Shown: piece after piece, positions 52,610 through 62,480 of the stretch
How the letters are laid out: every line of letters starts with the position of its first letter
Position numbering within the stretch: position 1 is the stretch's first letter
Source of the DNA: Maritimibacter sp.
Lineage (GTDB): Bacteria > Pseudomonadota > Alphaproteobacteria > Rhodobacterales > Rhodobacteraceae
Length of the DNA: 64,000 bases
Assembly (NCBI GenBank): GCA_002701395.1
Contig: NZVC01000022.1
Location: 233,575-297,574 of the forward strand
Direction of reading: 5' to 3'
Notes under the pieces: model-generated
Database searches by the model: none
What the model was told of the DNA's origin: nothing
The model's input: the letters and a program-made list of their open reading frames with translations, nothing else
Translations under genes and position numbers: made by a program

Positions 52610-53572
52610 TCAGACCTCCTGCCGCAGCGCGACGCGCCGACCGTCCGCCGCGCCGATCTCGTTCCACGCCACCGCAGCGGCCGAGACGACGCCCGAATCC
52701 CTGCCGAACCCGGTGCGCCGGACCGACAGGCCGCGCCCAACGGCGTCGGACATGCCGCCGGTTCCGCCGAAATCCAGCGCCGGGGCAAGCAGGGCGGCAT
52801 CCGCATCCGTGACCCCGCCGCCAAGGCAGACCAGCGCCGGATCGAACAGGTCGACTGCCGCGCGGATCACCCGGTTGAGCATCTGCATCGCCTCGATCCA
52901 GTGCGCGCGGGCGCTGTTGTCGCCCTGCGCCGCGCGCTCGGCGATATCGCGGGCCGTAACCGCCGGGCCGCCATGCGCCTCGGCGTACCGTTCGCCGATA
53001 GAGGTGCCCGAGACATAGGCCTCGACACAGCCCGCCTGCCCGCATTTGCAGGGGCGTCCGCCATAGATCAGCGGGATGTGCCCCAGCTCGCTTCCGTTGC
53101 CGGAATGGCCGGTCATCAGCGCCCGGTCGAGGATGACACCGCACCCGACGCCGGACGAGACCGTGACATAGGTGACGTCCGCGGCGTGGTCGGGATTGTC
53201 CCAAAGGTAGCTGGCGATCGCGCCCGCACCCGCGTCGTTCTGAAGGTAAGCCGGAGCCCCCGACAGGTCGGCCAAGCGGTCGCGGATCGGCACGCAGGTC
53301 CAGTCCGGCAGGTTCGGCGGCGCAAGAACCAGCCCCCGCGCCAGATCAAGCGGCCCGCCACAGGCAATTCCGACCCCCGACACCGGGCGCCCCTGTGCCT
53401 CGGCCACGTCCAGCGCGCGCTTGGCCAGCGTGTCCAGCAGCGCAAGGCTTTCGGACACACGCCGCGGCGAGGCCGCCCGTTCCTGGTGCTGAACGCGCCC
53501 ATCCGAACCGACAAGCCCGACCGCAAGCTTCGTCGCGCCAATGTCGACCGCAAGCGCGGCTGGAGCATCCAT
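52610..53572 (-). CDS. ROK family sugar kinase
   Basis: The 320-residue ROK protein has no N-terminal helix-turn-helix, so it is a kinase rather than a repressor. The phosphate-binding motif is ALAVDIGATKLAVGLVGSDG, followed by GVGIACGGPLDL, LQNDAGAGAIASYLW (catalytic Asp in QND), and VSSGVGCGVILD. The zinc-binding ROK signature is GSELGHIPLIYGGRPCKCGQAGCVEAYVSG (H, C-x-C-x4-C). Expected substrates are mannose, glucose, GlcNAc or ManNAc. It is the first gene of the leftward operon. The ATG at 53572 lies 27 bp from a LacI-type operator. Confidence 0.87.
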   Translation of the reverse strand: MDAPAALAVDIGATKLAVGLVGSDGRVQHQERAASPRRVSESLALLDTLAKRALDVAEAQGRPVSGVGIACGGPLDLARGLVLAPPNLPDWTCVPIRDRLADLSGAPAYLQNDAGAGAIASYLWDNPDHAADVTYVTVSSGVGCGVILDRALMTGHSGNGSELGHIPLIYGGRPCKCGQAGCVEAYVSGTSIGERYAEAHGGPAVTARDIAERAAQGDNSARAHWIEAMQMLNRVIRAAVDLFDPALVCLGGGVTDADAALLAPALDFGGTGGMSDAVGRGLSVRRTGFGRDSGVVSAAAVAWNEIGAADGRRVALRQEV

Positions 53573-53599
53573 CAGATCATCTCTCACGGGGTGACCACC

Positions 53600-53617
53600 T
53601 TGTGACAACGTTTCCAC
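53600..53617. promoter_or_regulatory. LacI-type operator O1 (kinase operon side)
   Basis: TGTGACAACGTTTCCACA is an 18-bp CG-centred imperfect palindrome (7 of 9 positions paired), the symmetry used by LacI-family repressors. It lies 28 bp upstream of the ROK kinase start, where it could block the leftward promoter. Its half-site matches the second site at 53743. Confidence 0.6.
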
Positions 53618-53725
53618 ATTTGTTGTTACACGCGCCCCATATCTGGTCAAGGTAAATGCACAATCAGCCTAATGATCCTGTTTATTGTGCAGATGCAGAA
53701 TGATATAACGCCGGACAGCGGAGTA

Positions 53726-53754
53726 TTGACAGGTCGCTTTCTTGTGGTAACGAT
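53726..53754 (+). promoter_or_regulatory. Candidate sigma-70 promoter of the sugar ABC operon
   Basis: A perfect -35 TTGACA at 53726-53731 is followed after 16 bases by TAACGA (53748-53753), a weak -10, 26 bp before the binding-protein start codon. The -10 overlaps the second LacI-type palindrome, as expected for a repressed promoter. Confidence 0.5.
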
Positions 53755-53760
53755 TGCAGG
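53743..53760. promoter_or_regulatory. LacI-type operator O2 (ABC operon side)
   Basis: TGTGGTAACGATTGCAGG shares TGTGNNAACGNTT with the site at 53600 and is centred on CG. It overlaps the candidate -10 and lies 20 bp upstream of the binding-protein start codon. The pairing with the first site supports one LacI regulator controlling both divergent operons. Confidence 0.6.
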
Positions 53761-53779
53761 TACATCAAGGGAGGATGCA

Positions 53780-55126
53780 ATGAAAATCGGCTTTACCACG
53801 GGCACGGCCATACTTGCGCTGGCCACAGGACTGGGCAGCGTCGCGCACGCCGCCGACGGAGAATTGCGGGTCGTCTACAGGGATTCGTCCTTCGTCACCG
53901 CCGTCATGGAATCGGCGGAGGAAGCGTTCGAAAGCGCGCACCCCGGCATCGACGTCGTGCTCGAATCCATCAGCGCGTCGTCCCGCGACTACTACACCAA
54001 GGTCTCGCTGATGAATCAGTCGGACTCGACCGCGCCGGACGTGATCTACGAAGACGGCTTCTACGTCACGGCGGACGCCGCGGCGGGCTATCTGGAACCG
54101 CTGGACGACCGGCTGGCGGAATGGGACGACTGGGCTAAGTTCGTCGACATCGCCAAGCAGAACGGCACGTCCTTCGTCGACGGCAAGCTGTACGCAATCC
54201 CGCTGGGCACTGACACGCAGGCGATCTGGTACAACAAGAACGTGCTGACCGAGGCCGGGCTTCCCGCCGACTGGCAACCGGAATCGTGGCAGGACGTTCT
54301 CGACGCCGCCGCACAGATTAAAGAGAACGTCCCCGACGCCATCCCGCTGAACCTGTACGTCACCAAGGCCGGTGGCGAGGCGTCGACTATGCGCGGTCTG
54401 ATGAACCTGCTGTCGGGAACGCCGGGCGCCCTGCCCGCCACCCTGTACGATCCCGCCGACGGCAAGTGGGTCACCGGCTCCAAGGGCATGGCCGACACGC
54501 TGTCGTTCCTGAAGACCGTCTACGAAGCGGGCTACCTTGCCTCTGACAACGAACTGCAGGACGGCAATTTCCAGCACGTCCTGGTCGAACAGCGCGCCCC
54601 GTCCGACGAGGTCGGCATGTTCATCGACGGCAGCTGGATCTGGTCACGCTGGGCCGAGACGGGCTCTGCCCCGTGGGAAGACTGGACCGACGTGATCGGC
54701 ATGGCGAAGATCCCGACGCAGGATGGCGGCGGCAACGGCTTCACCTCGATGTCGGGCGGCTGGACCATCGCGATGACCACCTACGCCGATGACAAGGACG
54801 CCGCGTTCGACTTCCTGACCACCGTGGCGGACCACACCCGCAGCCTTCAGTATTCCGTCCTTTCGGGCGCGGTCGGCGTGCGGGAAGACGTGAACACCGA
54901 CCCCGAGTTCCTTGATGCGAACCCGACGGCGGGCTTCTTCTCGTCGCTGGTCGAAGTCACCAACTTCCGCCCGGCGCTGGAAATCTACCCGCAGGTGTCG
55001 TCGCTGATCCAGGAAACGATGGAAGCGGTCACCGTCGGCGGTGCCAGCGTCGAGGACGCGATGGAGCGGTACGACAGCCAGCTGACCCGCCTTGCGGGCC
55101 GGTCCAACGTCAAGGCTGCCGAGTAA
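53780..55126 (+). CDS. Sugar ABC transporter substrate-binding protein (CUT1)
   Basis: The 448-residue protein has a signal peptide (KIGFTTGTAILALATGLGSVAHA) and a family 1 extracellular solute-binding fold (ELRVVYRDSSFVTAVMESAEEAFESAHPGIDVVLESI, DVIYEDGFYVTADAAAGYLEPLDDRL, YAIPLGTDTQAIWYNKNVLTEAGLP, FIDGSWIWSRW). CUT1 binding proteins usually bind oligosaccharides. It opens the operon divergent to the mannosidase genes, so the ligand is probably a mannose-containing oligosaccharide or glycoside. The ATG at 53780 has a strong GGGAGG site; an in-frame start at 53672 is rejected. Confidence 0.9.
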   Translation: MKIGFTTGTAILALATGLGSVAHAADGELRVVYRDSSFVTAVMESAEEAFESAHPGIDVVLESISASSRDYYTKVSLMNQSDSTAPDVIYEDGFYVTADAAAGYLEPLDDRLAEWDDWAKFVDIAKQNGTSFVDGKLYAIPLGTDTQAIWYNKNVLTEAGLPADWQPESWQDVLDAAAQIKENVPDAIPLNLYVTKAGGEASTMRGLMNLLSGTPGALPATLYDPADGKWVTGSKGMADTLSFLKTVYEAGYLASDNELQDGNFQHVLVEQRAPSDEVGMFIDGSWIWSRWAETGSAPWEDWTDVIGMAKIPTQDGGGNGFTSMSGGWTIAMTTYADDKDAAFDFLTTVADHTRSLQYSVLSGAVGVREDVNTDPEFLDANPTAGFFSSLVEVTNFRPALEIYPQVSSLIQETMEAVTVGGASVEDAMERYDSQLTRLAGRSNVKAAE

Positions 55127-55132
55127 ACCAAG

Positions 55133-56044
55133 ATGGCCGGAACCGTTACTGCAAGGCGCCGATCGCCTGTTCTGAACATGTTGATCCGTGTCCTGCCGAT
55201 GGTTCCGGCCACGCTGATGATCCTCGGGTTCTTCCTCGTCCCGATCCTGTGGGCCGTCTATGCCTCGCTTACGAACCAAGGGCTGTCGGGCGCCAACGCC
55301 CGCAACCCGCAGTTCATCGGGCTTGAGAACTATTACTACCTGTTCACCGACACCCGCACATGGGAGGCGCTGGGCCGCACGGCGGTGTTCGTCGCCATGT
55401 CGGTGTTCGGCCAGAACGTCGTAGGCTTCCTGATCGCCTATGGCCGTCAGGCGGCGTCCACGCTGGTGCAGAACGTCGTGTCCACCATCGTAATCACGGC
55501 TTGGGTCGTGCCCGAGGTGGTCGCGGGGTTCCTGTGGTACACCTTCCTGCGCGGCGACGACGCGGGGATGAACCAGATCCTTGGCCTTTTGGGGCTGGGC
55601 AGTCAGGCATGGCTGCTGACCAGCCCGATGGCCGCCGTCATCGTGATCAACATCTGGCGCGGCTGTGCGTTCTCGATGCTGGTCTACAACGCCGCCCTGC
55701 AGGACGTCCCGAACGAGGTTCTGGAAGCCGCCGAAATCGACGGCGCGGGACGGTTCCACAAGATTTTCGGCGTGATCCTTCCGATCATCAGACCCGTCAT
55801 CGCGATCAACGTGGTGCTGACCACGCTGGGCACGCTGGGCGTGTTCGGGCTGATCTGGATCACCACCGCCGGCGGTCCCGGCACCTCGTCCGAGACACTG
55901 CCGCTCTTGATGTACAACCAAGCCTATGACTTCGGTCTGATCGGCTATGGCTCTGCCATCGCGGTGCTGCTGCTGGCCTTCGGTGTCGTCGCCTCGCTGT
56001 TCTACGTCTACCTCTTCCGCGTGGGGAACGCCCGCCATGATTGA
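55133..56044 (+). CDS. Sugar ABC transporter permease 1 (CUT1)
   Basis: The 303-residue inner-membrane permease has six helices. It starts LIRVLPMVPATLMILGFFLVPILWAVYASLTNQG and has the EAA loop NEVLEAAEIDGAGRFHKIFGVILPIIRPVIAINV near residues 200-233, which contacts the ATPase. The MalF-like order (permease 1 before permease 2) is kept. It is 6 bp after the binding protein and overlaps the next permease by 8 bp. Confidence 0.92.
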   Translation: MAGTVTARRRSPVLNMLIRVLPMVPATLMILGFFLVPILWAVYASLTNQGLSGANARNPQFIGLENYYYLFTDTRTWEALGRTAVFVAMSVFGQNVVGFLIAYGRQAASTLVQNVVSTIVITAWVVPEVVAGFLWYTFLRGDDAGMNQILGLLGLGSQAWLLTSPMAAVIVINIWRGCAFSMLVYNAALQDVPNEVLEAAEIDGAGRFHKIFGVILPIIRPVIAINVVLTTLGTLGVFGLIWITTAGGPGTSSETLPLLMYNQAYDFGLIGYGSAIAVLLLAFGVVASLFYVYLFRVGNARHD

Positions 56045-56876
56045 CCTGTCCACCGCCAAGGGGCGCAGCCGCGCCGCCGCCAACGTGTCGCTCAGCTTCG
56101 TGGCGCTTGCCTTTCTGGCCCCGATGGTCTGGGTCGTGCTGGCCGCCTTCGACCCTGTCGCCTCGCTGTCCATCAAGATGCCGGCGCAGTGGAGCCTTGG
56201 AAACTTCGGCTCGATCATGACCGAGAACACGACGATCCGGCCGTTCATCAACAGCCTGATCATCTCGGCCGGGACGTCGGCGGTGGTGGTCGTGCTGGCG
56301 CTGTTCGCGGGCTACCCGCTGTCGCGTTACAAGCTGCGGTACGGCACGCAGTATATCTATGTCATCGTCTTCGCGAGCGCCCTGCCCGTCACCGCGATCA
56401 TGGTGCCGATCTACGTTATGTTCGTGCACATCGGCATGGTCGACACGCTGTGGGGTGTGATCGTGTTCCGCGCCGCGTCGGAATTGCCCTTCGCCATCTG
56501 GCTGATGAAGGGCTTCATGGACGCGATCCCGACGGATCTGGAAGAGGCCGCCTGGGTCGAGGGCGCGTCGCGCCTGCGCGGGGTGACGGCGATCATGCTG
56601 CCGCTTCTGGCGCCCGGGCTGGCAACGATCTTCATCCTCAGCTTCATCGAGAACTGGGGCAACTTTTTCGTGCCGTTCATCCTGCTGCAATCGCGGGACA
56701 ATTACCCGATGGCGGTATCGCTGTTCAGCTTCTTCGGCGAGTACGGCGAAGCGGTCTATGGCCAGCTTGCGGCCTTCGCGCTGATCTACACCGCGCCGTC
56801 GCTGCTGGTGTACTTCCTTGTCCAGAAACCGCTGCAACGGGGCGGCCTGCGCCTTGGCGGCGCGGTCAAGGCTTGA
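56037..56876 (+). CDS. Sugar ABC transporter permease 2 (CUT1)
   Basis: The 279-residue MalG-like permease shows helices at ANVSLSFVALAFLAPMVWVVLAAFDPV and further on, and an EAA loop at TDLEEAAWVEGASRLRGVTAIMLPLLAPGLATIFIL near residues 165-200. The start at 56037 overlaps the preceding gene by eight bases and is chosen because it gives the usual short cytoplasmic N-terminus before helix 1. It partners the 55133 permease and the ATPase at 58340. Confidence 0.92.
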   Translation: MIDLSTAKGRSRAAANVSLSFVALAFLAPMVWVVLAAFDPVASLSIKMPAQWSLGNFGSIMTENTTIRPFINSLIISAGTSAVVVVLALFAGYPLSRYKLRYGTQYIYVIVFASALPVTAIMVPIYVMFVHIGMVDTLWGVIVFRAASELPFAIWLMKGFMDAIPTDLEEAAWVEGASRLRGVTAIMLPLLAPGLATIFILSFIENWGNFFVPFILLQSRDNYPMAVSLFSFFGEYGEAVYGQLAAFALIYTAPSLLVYFLVQKPLQRGGLRLGGAVKA

Positions 56877-56884
56877 GGTCCGCG

Positions 56885-58309
56885 ATGAGCACACGTCCCA
56901 ACATCCTGTTCCTGATGACCGACCAGCATTCGGTGCGGTCCATGGGCGATCACCCCGACACCCCGGTCGAGACGCCGAACCTGATGCAGTTGGCGGCCGA
57001 AGGCGTGCGGTTCGACGCGGCCTATTGCCAGAACCCGCTGTGTGTCCCCAGCCGGTCCAGCCTGCACACGGGCAAGTACGGACGGACCACGGGCATCTAC
57101 GACAACCAGCACATCCTGCCCGCCAACGGCCCGACCCTTGCGCGCAGCCTGTCGGACGGCGGCTATCGCACCGCCCTGATCGGCAAGTCGCACTTCAACG
57201 GCGAGCAGTTTCAGGGCTTTCAACAGCGCCCCTATGGCGACCTCTACGGTCAGGCGCACCAGCCCGATCCACGGCGGCACGCCAACGAAAGCGGGCTGGG
57301 CGACATCCTTGCGGACGCGGGGCCCTCGGGCATCCCGCTGCCGATGACCCAGACCGAGATCTGCGTGGCCGAGGCGACCAAGTGGCTGCAAGGCTACGTC
57401 GCCCGCCCCGACGCGCCGTTTTTCCTTGCGGTGCATTTCGACAAGCCGCACTTCCCCATCAACCCGCCCCCCGCGCTGTACGACCGCTTCGCGGGGCAGA
57501 TCGCCCTGCCCAACCACGATCCCGGCTGGCTGGACCGCGCGCCTTCGTTCGTGCAGACCGCCGCGAACGCCAGCGGCACCGCCCGTCACCGGGGCGACGC
57601 CGAGGTGAACCTGCGGGCGCTGGCGGCCTATTACGGCTGTGTCGAATGGATCGACGACGCCGTGGGGCGGCTGCTGCAGGTGCTGGACTACCTCGACCTG
57701 TCGCGCGACACGCTGGTTGTCTACTGCTCGGACCACGGCGAGATGGCCGCGCAGCGCGGGCTTTGGCAAAAGACGCTATTTTATGAGGACAGCGCGCGCG
57801 TGCCGCTGATCATCCGTTGGCCCGGACAGGCGCAGGCCGGCGTGCGGTCTGACCAGCCCGCCGGGTTGATCGACCTGTTCCCGACGCTGTGCGCCGCCGC
57901 AGGTGTCACGCCGCCCGACGACATCGAAGGCATCGACCTGGCGCCCGCGCTGTCGCGACAGGACCTGCCAAAGCGCGATCTGTTCTGCGAAAGCGTCGTT
58001 CTGAAACAGCCCGATTACGCGGGCTGCATGATGCGCCGCGACCGCTGGAAATACGCGTTGTACCTCGACGGCAGCGAAGAGCTGTACGACCTGTCGGCCG
58101 ACCCGGACGAATGGACCGACCTGGCCGGCGCCCCGGCGACGGCGGCGCTGCGCGACGAGCTGCGGCAGACCGTGCGGGACTTCTGGCAACCGGAGAGCTT
58201 CCGCGCACGCTATGACGCGACGCCCCGGATGCCGCACGAGAAACACTTCTATCCCTATTCAAATCAGTACCTGACCGGAGACGGCAGGGTGTTCGACGCG
58301 CGGCCCTAG
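56885..58309 (+). CDS. Type I sulfatase (formylglycine-dependent), no signal peptide
   Basis: The 474-residue arylsulfatase-fold enzyme has metal-binding residues in PNILFLMTDQHS (residues 5-16) and the formylglycine motif CVPSR at residues 53-57 (QNPLCVPSRSSLHTGKYGR), which needs a formylglycine-generating enzyme encoded elsewhere. VYCSDHGEMAAQRGLWQKTLFYEDSARVPLIIRWPG supplies the late metal site. There is no signal peptide, so desulfation takes place in the cytoplasm, unlike most polysaccharide sulfatases. Embedded between permease and ATPase genes, it should act on the imported ligand, removing sulfate before the GH38 mannosidase. Choline-sulfatase-like activity is an alternative. Confidence 0.88.
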   Translation: MSTRPNILFLMTDQHSVRSMGDHPDTPVETPNLMQLAAEGVRFDAAYCQNPLCVPSRSSLHTGKYGRTTGIYDNQHILPANGPTLARSLSDGGYRTALIGKSHFNGEQFQGFQQRPYGDLYGQAHQPDPRRHANESGLGDILADAGPSGIPLPMTQTEICVAEATKWLQGYVARPDAPFFLAVHFDKPHFPINPPPALYDRFAGQIALPNHDPGWLDRAPSFVQTAANASGTARHRGDAEVNLRALAAYYGCVEWIDDAVGRLLQVLDYLDLSRDTLVVYCSDHGEMAAQRGLWQKTLFYEDSARVPLIIRWPGQAQAGVRSDQPAGLIDLFPTLCAAAGVTPPDDIEGIDLAPALSRQDLPKRDLFCESVVLKQPDYAGCMMRRDRWKYALYLDGSEELYDLSADPDEWTDLAGAPATAALRDELRQTVRDFWQPESFRARYDATPRMPHEKHFYPYSNQYLTGDGRVFDARP

Positions 58310-58339
58310 GCCGCCCCGGACGCAGAAGGAGAAAGACAC

Positions 58340-59467
<1,128 letters not shown>

Positions 59468-59476
59468 CGGGTCGGC

Positions 59477-59497
59477 GGGCGCGGCGCATCCGCGCCC
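59477..59497. terminator. GC hairpin between convergent ATPase genes
   Basis: GGGCGCGG and CCGCGCCC pair as an 8-bp stem around a 5-base loop between the two convergent transporter operons. On the plus strand it is followed by CGTTT, so it could end the rightward operon; it may also serve the leftward ugp operon. Confidence 0.5.
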
Positions 59498-59501
59498 CGT
59501 T

Positions 59502-60578
59502 TCAGACCGCTTGGGCCAGCTTCTGGTGCTGCACCGGGGCCATGTCGATGCGCCGACCGGTGTCCTTGGAAAACAGGTGCAGTTTGCCCGGCGCCACGGC
59601 GACATGCACCGTCTCGCCCAGTTCGGCGGTGCTGCTGTCGGCGATGGCAACGGACTGCCCCGCGACCGCGCCGTGGATGATCCGCTGCGCGCCCAGTTCC
59701 TCGACATGCTCGACCACCACCGGCAGACCCGTCGCGGACAGCGTCAGGTCCTCGGGCCGCAGGCCCAGCGTGATCGGACCGGCGGCTGTCGCGGCGGCAC
59801 CGATGTCGTGGCCGTCGACCAGCACGCGGCCAACGTCTGCCACCGCGTCCAGCAGGTTCATCGCCGGAGAGCCGATGAAGGACGCCACGAAAACCGACGC
59901 GGGGGAGTGATACACCTCGAGCGGGGCGCCGATCTGTTCCACGCGGCCACCGTTCAGCACCACCAGCCGGTCGGCCAGCGTCATCGCTTCCAGCTGATCG
60001 TGCGTCACGTACAAGGATGTCGTGCCCAGCCGCCGCTGCAGCCGCCGGATCTCGCCCCGCATCGACACGCGCAGCTTGGCGTCTAGGTTCGACAGCGGTT
60101 CGTCGAACAGGAACGCGGCGGGCTGGCGCACGATTGCCCGGCCCATCGCGACCCGCTGGCGCTGACCGCCCGACAAGGCACGCGGCTTGCGGTCAAGGTA
60201 CGGGTCCAGTTCAAGCATCCGCGACGCCTCGGCCACACGCTCGGCGATCGCGGCCTTGGACTCTCCCCGGTTCTTCAGCCCGTAGGCCATGTTGTCCCGC
60301 ACCGTCATGTGCGGGTACAGGGCGTAGTTCTGGAACACCATCGCGATGTCGCGGTCGGCCGGGTCCAGCCGGTTGACGACGCGCTCACCGATCCGCACGT
60401 CGCCATGCGTCACGCTTTCCAGACCGGCCACCATACGCAGCAGCGTGGACTTGCCGCAGCCCGAGGGACCGACCAGCACGATGAACTCGCCATCCGCGAT
60501 CTCGATATTCACGTCGCGCACCGCGTCGACGCCGCCGGCATAGGTCTTGCCCACGTTGGTGAGAGAAAGATGTGCCAT
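59502..60578 (-). CDS. ugpC: sn-Glycerol-3-phosphate ABC transporter ATPase UgpC
   Basis: The 358-residue ATPase has Walker [21 protein letters not shown]-loop [25 protein letters not shown], signature [37 protein letters not shown] and H-loop [16 protein letters not shown]. The C-terminal domain includes [35 protein letters not shown], as in UgpC/MalK. The start at 60578 shares one base with the ugpE stop. It is assigned as UgpC because its operon partners match UgpB, UgpA and UgpE. Confidence 0.92.
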   Translation of the reverse strand: MAHLSLTNVGKTYAGGVDAVRDVNIEIADGEFIVLVGPSGCGKSTLLRMVAGLESVTHGDVRIGERVVNRLDPADRDIAMVFQNYALYPHMTVRDNMAYGLKNRGESKAAIAERVAEASRMLELDPYLDRKPRALSGGQRQRVAMGRAIVRQPAAFLFDEPLSNLDAKLRVSMRGEIRRLQRRLGTTSLYVTHDQLEAMTLADRLVVLNGGRVEQIGAPLEVYHSPASVFVASFIGSPAMNLLDAVADVGRVLVDGHDIGAAATAAGPITLGLRPEDLTLSATGLPVVVEHVEELGAQRIIHGAVAGQSVAIADSSTAELGETVHVAVAPGKLHLFSKDTGRRIDMAPVQHQKLAQAV

Positions 60579-61420
60579 CACTTGTCGCTTTCCGTCAGGC
60601 CCTTGATGAACATGCGCTGGAAGATGACCACCACCGCCACCGGCGGAATCATCGCCAGCACCGCAAGGGCGAAGGCTTCGTTGTAATCGGGGATCTGGCT
60701 GCCGACCCAGACCTGCAGGATCGACTTGATGCCACGCATGAGCGTGTAGAACGTCTCGTCCGTGGTCATCAGCAGCGGCCACAGGTACTGGTTCCAGCCG
60801 TAGATGAACATGATGATGAAGATCGCCGCCATCATCGTGCGCGACAGCGGCACAAGGATGTCGATGAAGAACTTCACCGGGCCCGCGCCGTCGATCCGCG
60901 CCGCTTCCAGCAGCTCGTCCGGCACCGACTTGAAGAACTGGCGGAAGAAGAACGTCCCGGTGGCCGAGGCCAGCAGCGGCACGATCAGGCCGGTGTAACT
61001 GTTCAGCAGGCCCAGCGTCGACATGACCTGATAGGACGGCATGATCCGCACTTCCAGCGGCAGCAGCAGCGTAGTGAAGATCGCCCAGAAGATCGCGGTG
61101 GCAAAGCGGAAGCGGAAGTACACCAGCGCATAGGCCGCCATCATCGACAGCACGATCTTGCCCACCGCAAAACCGATGCCCATGATCATCGAGTTCATCA
61201 GCATCCGCAGGCCGGTCACGTCTCCGGTGAAACCGCCTCGCGCGGTCAGCACCTTGGTGTAGGTCGGGCCAGCGTTGCTGCCGGGGGTCAGGAACAGCCC
61301 ATTGGAATGAATGTCGATCGCCGTATGGGACGAGGACATCAGCGCCATGAACACCGGCAGACACAGGAACAGCGTGCCGAGGATCAGGATCAGGTGGTCG
61401 AAGGGTTTGATTTTCTGCAT
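60578..61420 (-). CDS. ugpE: sn-Glycerol-3-phosphate ABC transporter permease UgpE
   Basis: The 280-residue permease shows long stretches characteristic of Ugp[66 protein letters not shown] (with the EAA loop), [18 protein letters not shown], and a C-terminus ending [10 protein letters not shown], close to the FVRGLVDSEK end of E. coli UgpE. Six helices are predicted. It sits 4 bp after ugpA and overlaps ugpC by one base. Confidence 0.93.
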   Translation of the reverse strand: MQKIKPFDHLILILGTLFLCLPVFMALMSSSHTAIDIHSNGLFLTPGSNAGPTYTKVLTARGGFTGDVTGLRMLMNSMIMGIGFAVGKIVLSMMAAYALVYFRFRFATAIFWAIFTTLLLPLEVRIMPSYQVMSTLGLLNSYTGLIVPLLASATGTFFFRQFFKSVPDELLEAARIDGAGPVKFFIDILVPLSRTMMAAIFIIMFIYGWNQYLWPLLMTTDETFYTLMRGIKSILQVWVGSQIPDYNEAFALAVLAMIPPVAVVVIFQRMFIKGLTESDK

Positions 61421-61424
61421 CGGA

Positions 61425-62402
61425 TCACCCGTAGTGCACGCGGCGTTCGAGAAAGCGGAACTGCACGACGGTCAGCGCGGCCACCACGATCATCAGGATC
61501 ACCGACTGGGCGGAAGACCCGCCGATGTCGTTGCCTTTGAAGCCGTCCAGATAGACCTTGTAGACCAGCGTCATCGGGTTGTTCGCAGGCTTGTCCTTCA
61601 CGATCACGTCGATGATCGAGAAGGTATCGAACATCGTGTAGGTGATGTTGATCACCAGCAGAAAGAACGCGGTCGGCGCCAGCAGCGGCAGGATGATGTC
61701 GCGGAACCGGCGCCAGCCAGAGCGCGCGTCGATCAGCGCCGCCTCGCGGACGGAAACCGGGACGGACTGCAGCCCGGACAGGAAGAAGATGAAGTTGTAC
61801 GGGATCTGCTTCCAAACGGCGATGATTGTCAGCGCGAAAGCGGTATCCCAATAGTCGATGCCGACCCTCAGATCGTGGCCGAAGGCGGCGAAAAGCTTGG
61901 TGAACGGCCCCATGTGCATGTCGAAGAACATCATGCCGATCAGCCCCGCGACCGGTGGCGCGATGGCGTAGACCGAGATCAGCAGCGTCTTGTAGCTTTC
62001 GGCGCCCCGGATCACCTTGTCCGCCTTCACCGCCAGCAAAAGCCCCAGCCCAAGCGACAGCGCGGTCACCACGACGCAGAACAGCGCCGTGAACCAAGCG
62101 GTGCTGGCATACTGGCTGTTCGACACGGCGTCGGTGTAGTTCTCGAACCCCACGAATGTGGACCCGAAGCCGAACGGATCTTCGATGTAGAACGACGACG
62201 TCACCGCTTGCACCGACGGCCAGTAAAAGAAGATCGCCACGATGGCGAGCTGCGGCAGAAGGAACAGCCAAGGCGTCAGCGGGCGCGAGAACTGCACCCG
62301 CTTGGCGGGGTTCGGCGTCTCGGCGAAGTACCAGTCGGCCAGCCGCGCCCTAAGGCTGCGGCGGGGGGCGGCGGGCATGTCGGCAATCGGGGTGTCGGTC
62401 AC
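61425..62402 (-). CDS. ugpA: sn-Glycerol-3-phosphate ABC transporter permease UgpA
   Basis: The 325-residue permease has an N-terminal cytoplasmic stretch of about 45 residues, longer than in E. coli UgpA. Helix 1 follows (TPWLFLLPQLAIVAIFFYWPSVQAVTSSFYIEDPFGFGSTFVGFENYTDAV), then an EAA loop in VSVREAALIDARSGWRRFRDIILPLLAPTAFFLLVINITYTMFDTF. YTMFDTFSIIDVIVKDKPANNPMTLVYKVY near the C-terminal third is typical for UgpA. A strong hairpin lies between it and ugpB. Confidence 0.92.
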   Translation of the reverse strand: MTDTPIADMPAAPRRSLRARLADWYFAETPNPAKRVQFSRPLTPWLFLLPQLAIVAIFFYWPSVQAVTSSFYIEDPFGFGSTFVGFENYTDAVSNSQYASTAWFTALFCVVVTALSLGLGLLLAVKADKVIRGAESYKTLLISVYAIAPPVAGLIGMMFFDMHMGPFTKLFAAFGHDLRVGIDYWDTAFALTIIAVWKQIPYNFIFFLSGLQSVPVSVREAALIDARSGWRRFRDIILPLLAPTAFFLLVINITYTMFDTFSIIDVIVKDKPANNPMTLVYKVYLDGFKGNDIGGSSAQSVILMIVVAALTVVQFRFLERRVHYG

Positions 62403-62430
62403 GATGGGTCCAGCGGGTCAGGTGGGAAGC

Positions 62431-62460
62431 GGCAAGCCCGGACCGCGATCCGGGCTTGCC
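62431..62460 (-). promoter_or_regulatory. 12-bp perfect hairpin between ugpB and ugpA
   Basis: GGCAAGCCCGGA and TCCGGGCTTGCC pair perfectly around a CCGCGA loop in the 78-bp gap between ugpB and ugpA. Such hairpins after a binding-protein gene commonly stabilise the upstream mRNA or partly terminate transcription, giving an excess of binding protein over permease. Confidence 0.65.
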
Positions 62461-62480
62461 TGTGTCGTGTGATGCCGGCG

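Noticed and set aside
53600-53629. Reading TGTGACA/TGTTACA at 53600-53629 as a Pho box for the sugar operon
   Set aside because: The 23-bp spacing is off the 11-bp step, and the CG-centred LacI palindrome in the same bases explains it better.
56189-56884. Long N-terminal extension of the sulfatase frame back into permease 2
   Set aside because: The extension is out-of-frame permease sequence (Arg/His/Asp-rich); the sulfatase motif starts right after the ATG at 56885.
60579-61364. N-terminal extension of the ugpC frame across ugpE
   Set aside because: It is an antisense-free but out-of-phase reading of ugpE; the ATPase homology begins at the ATG at 60578.
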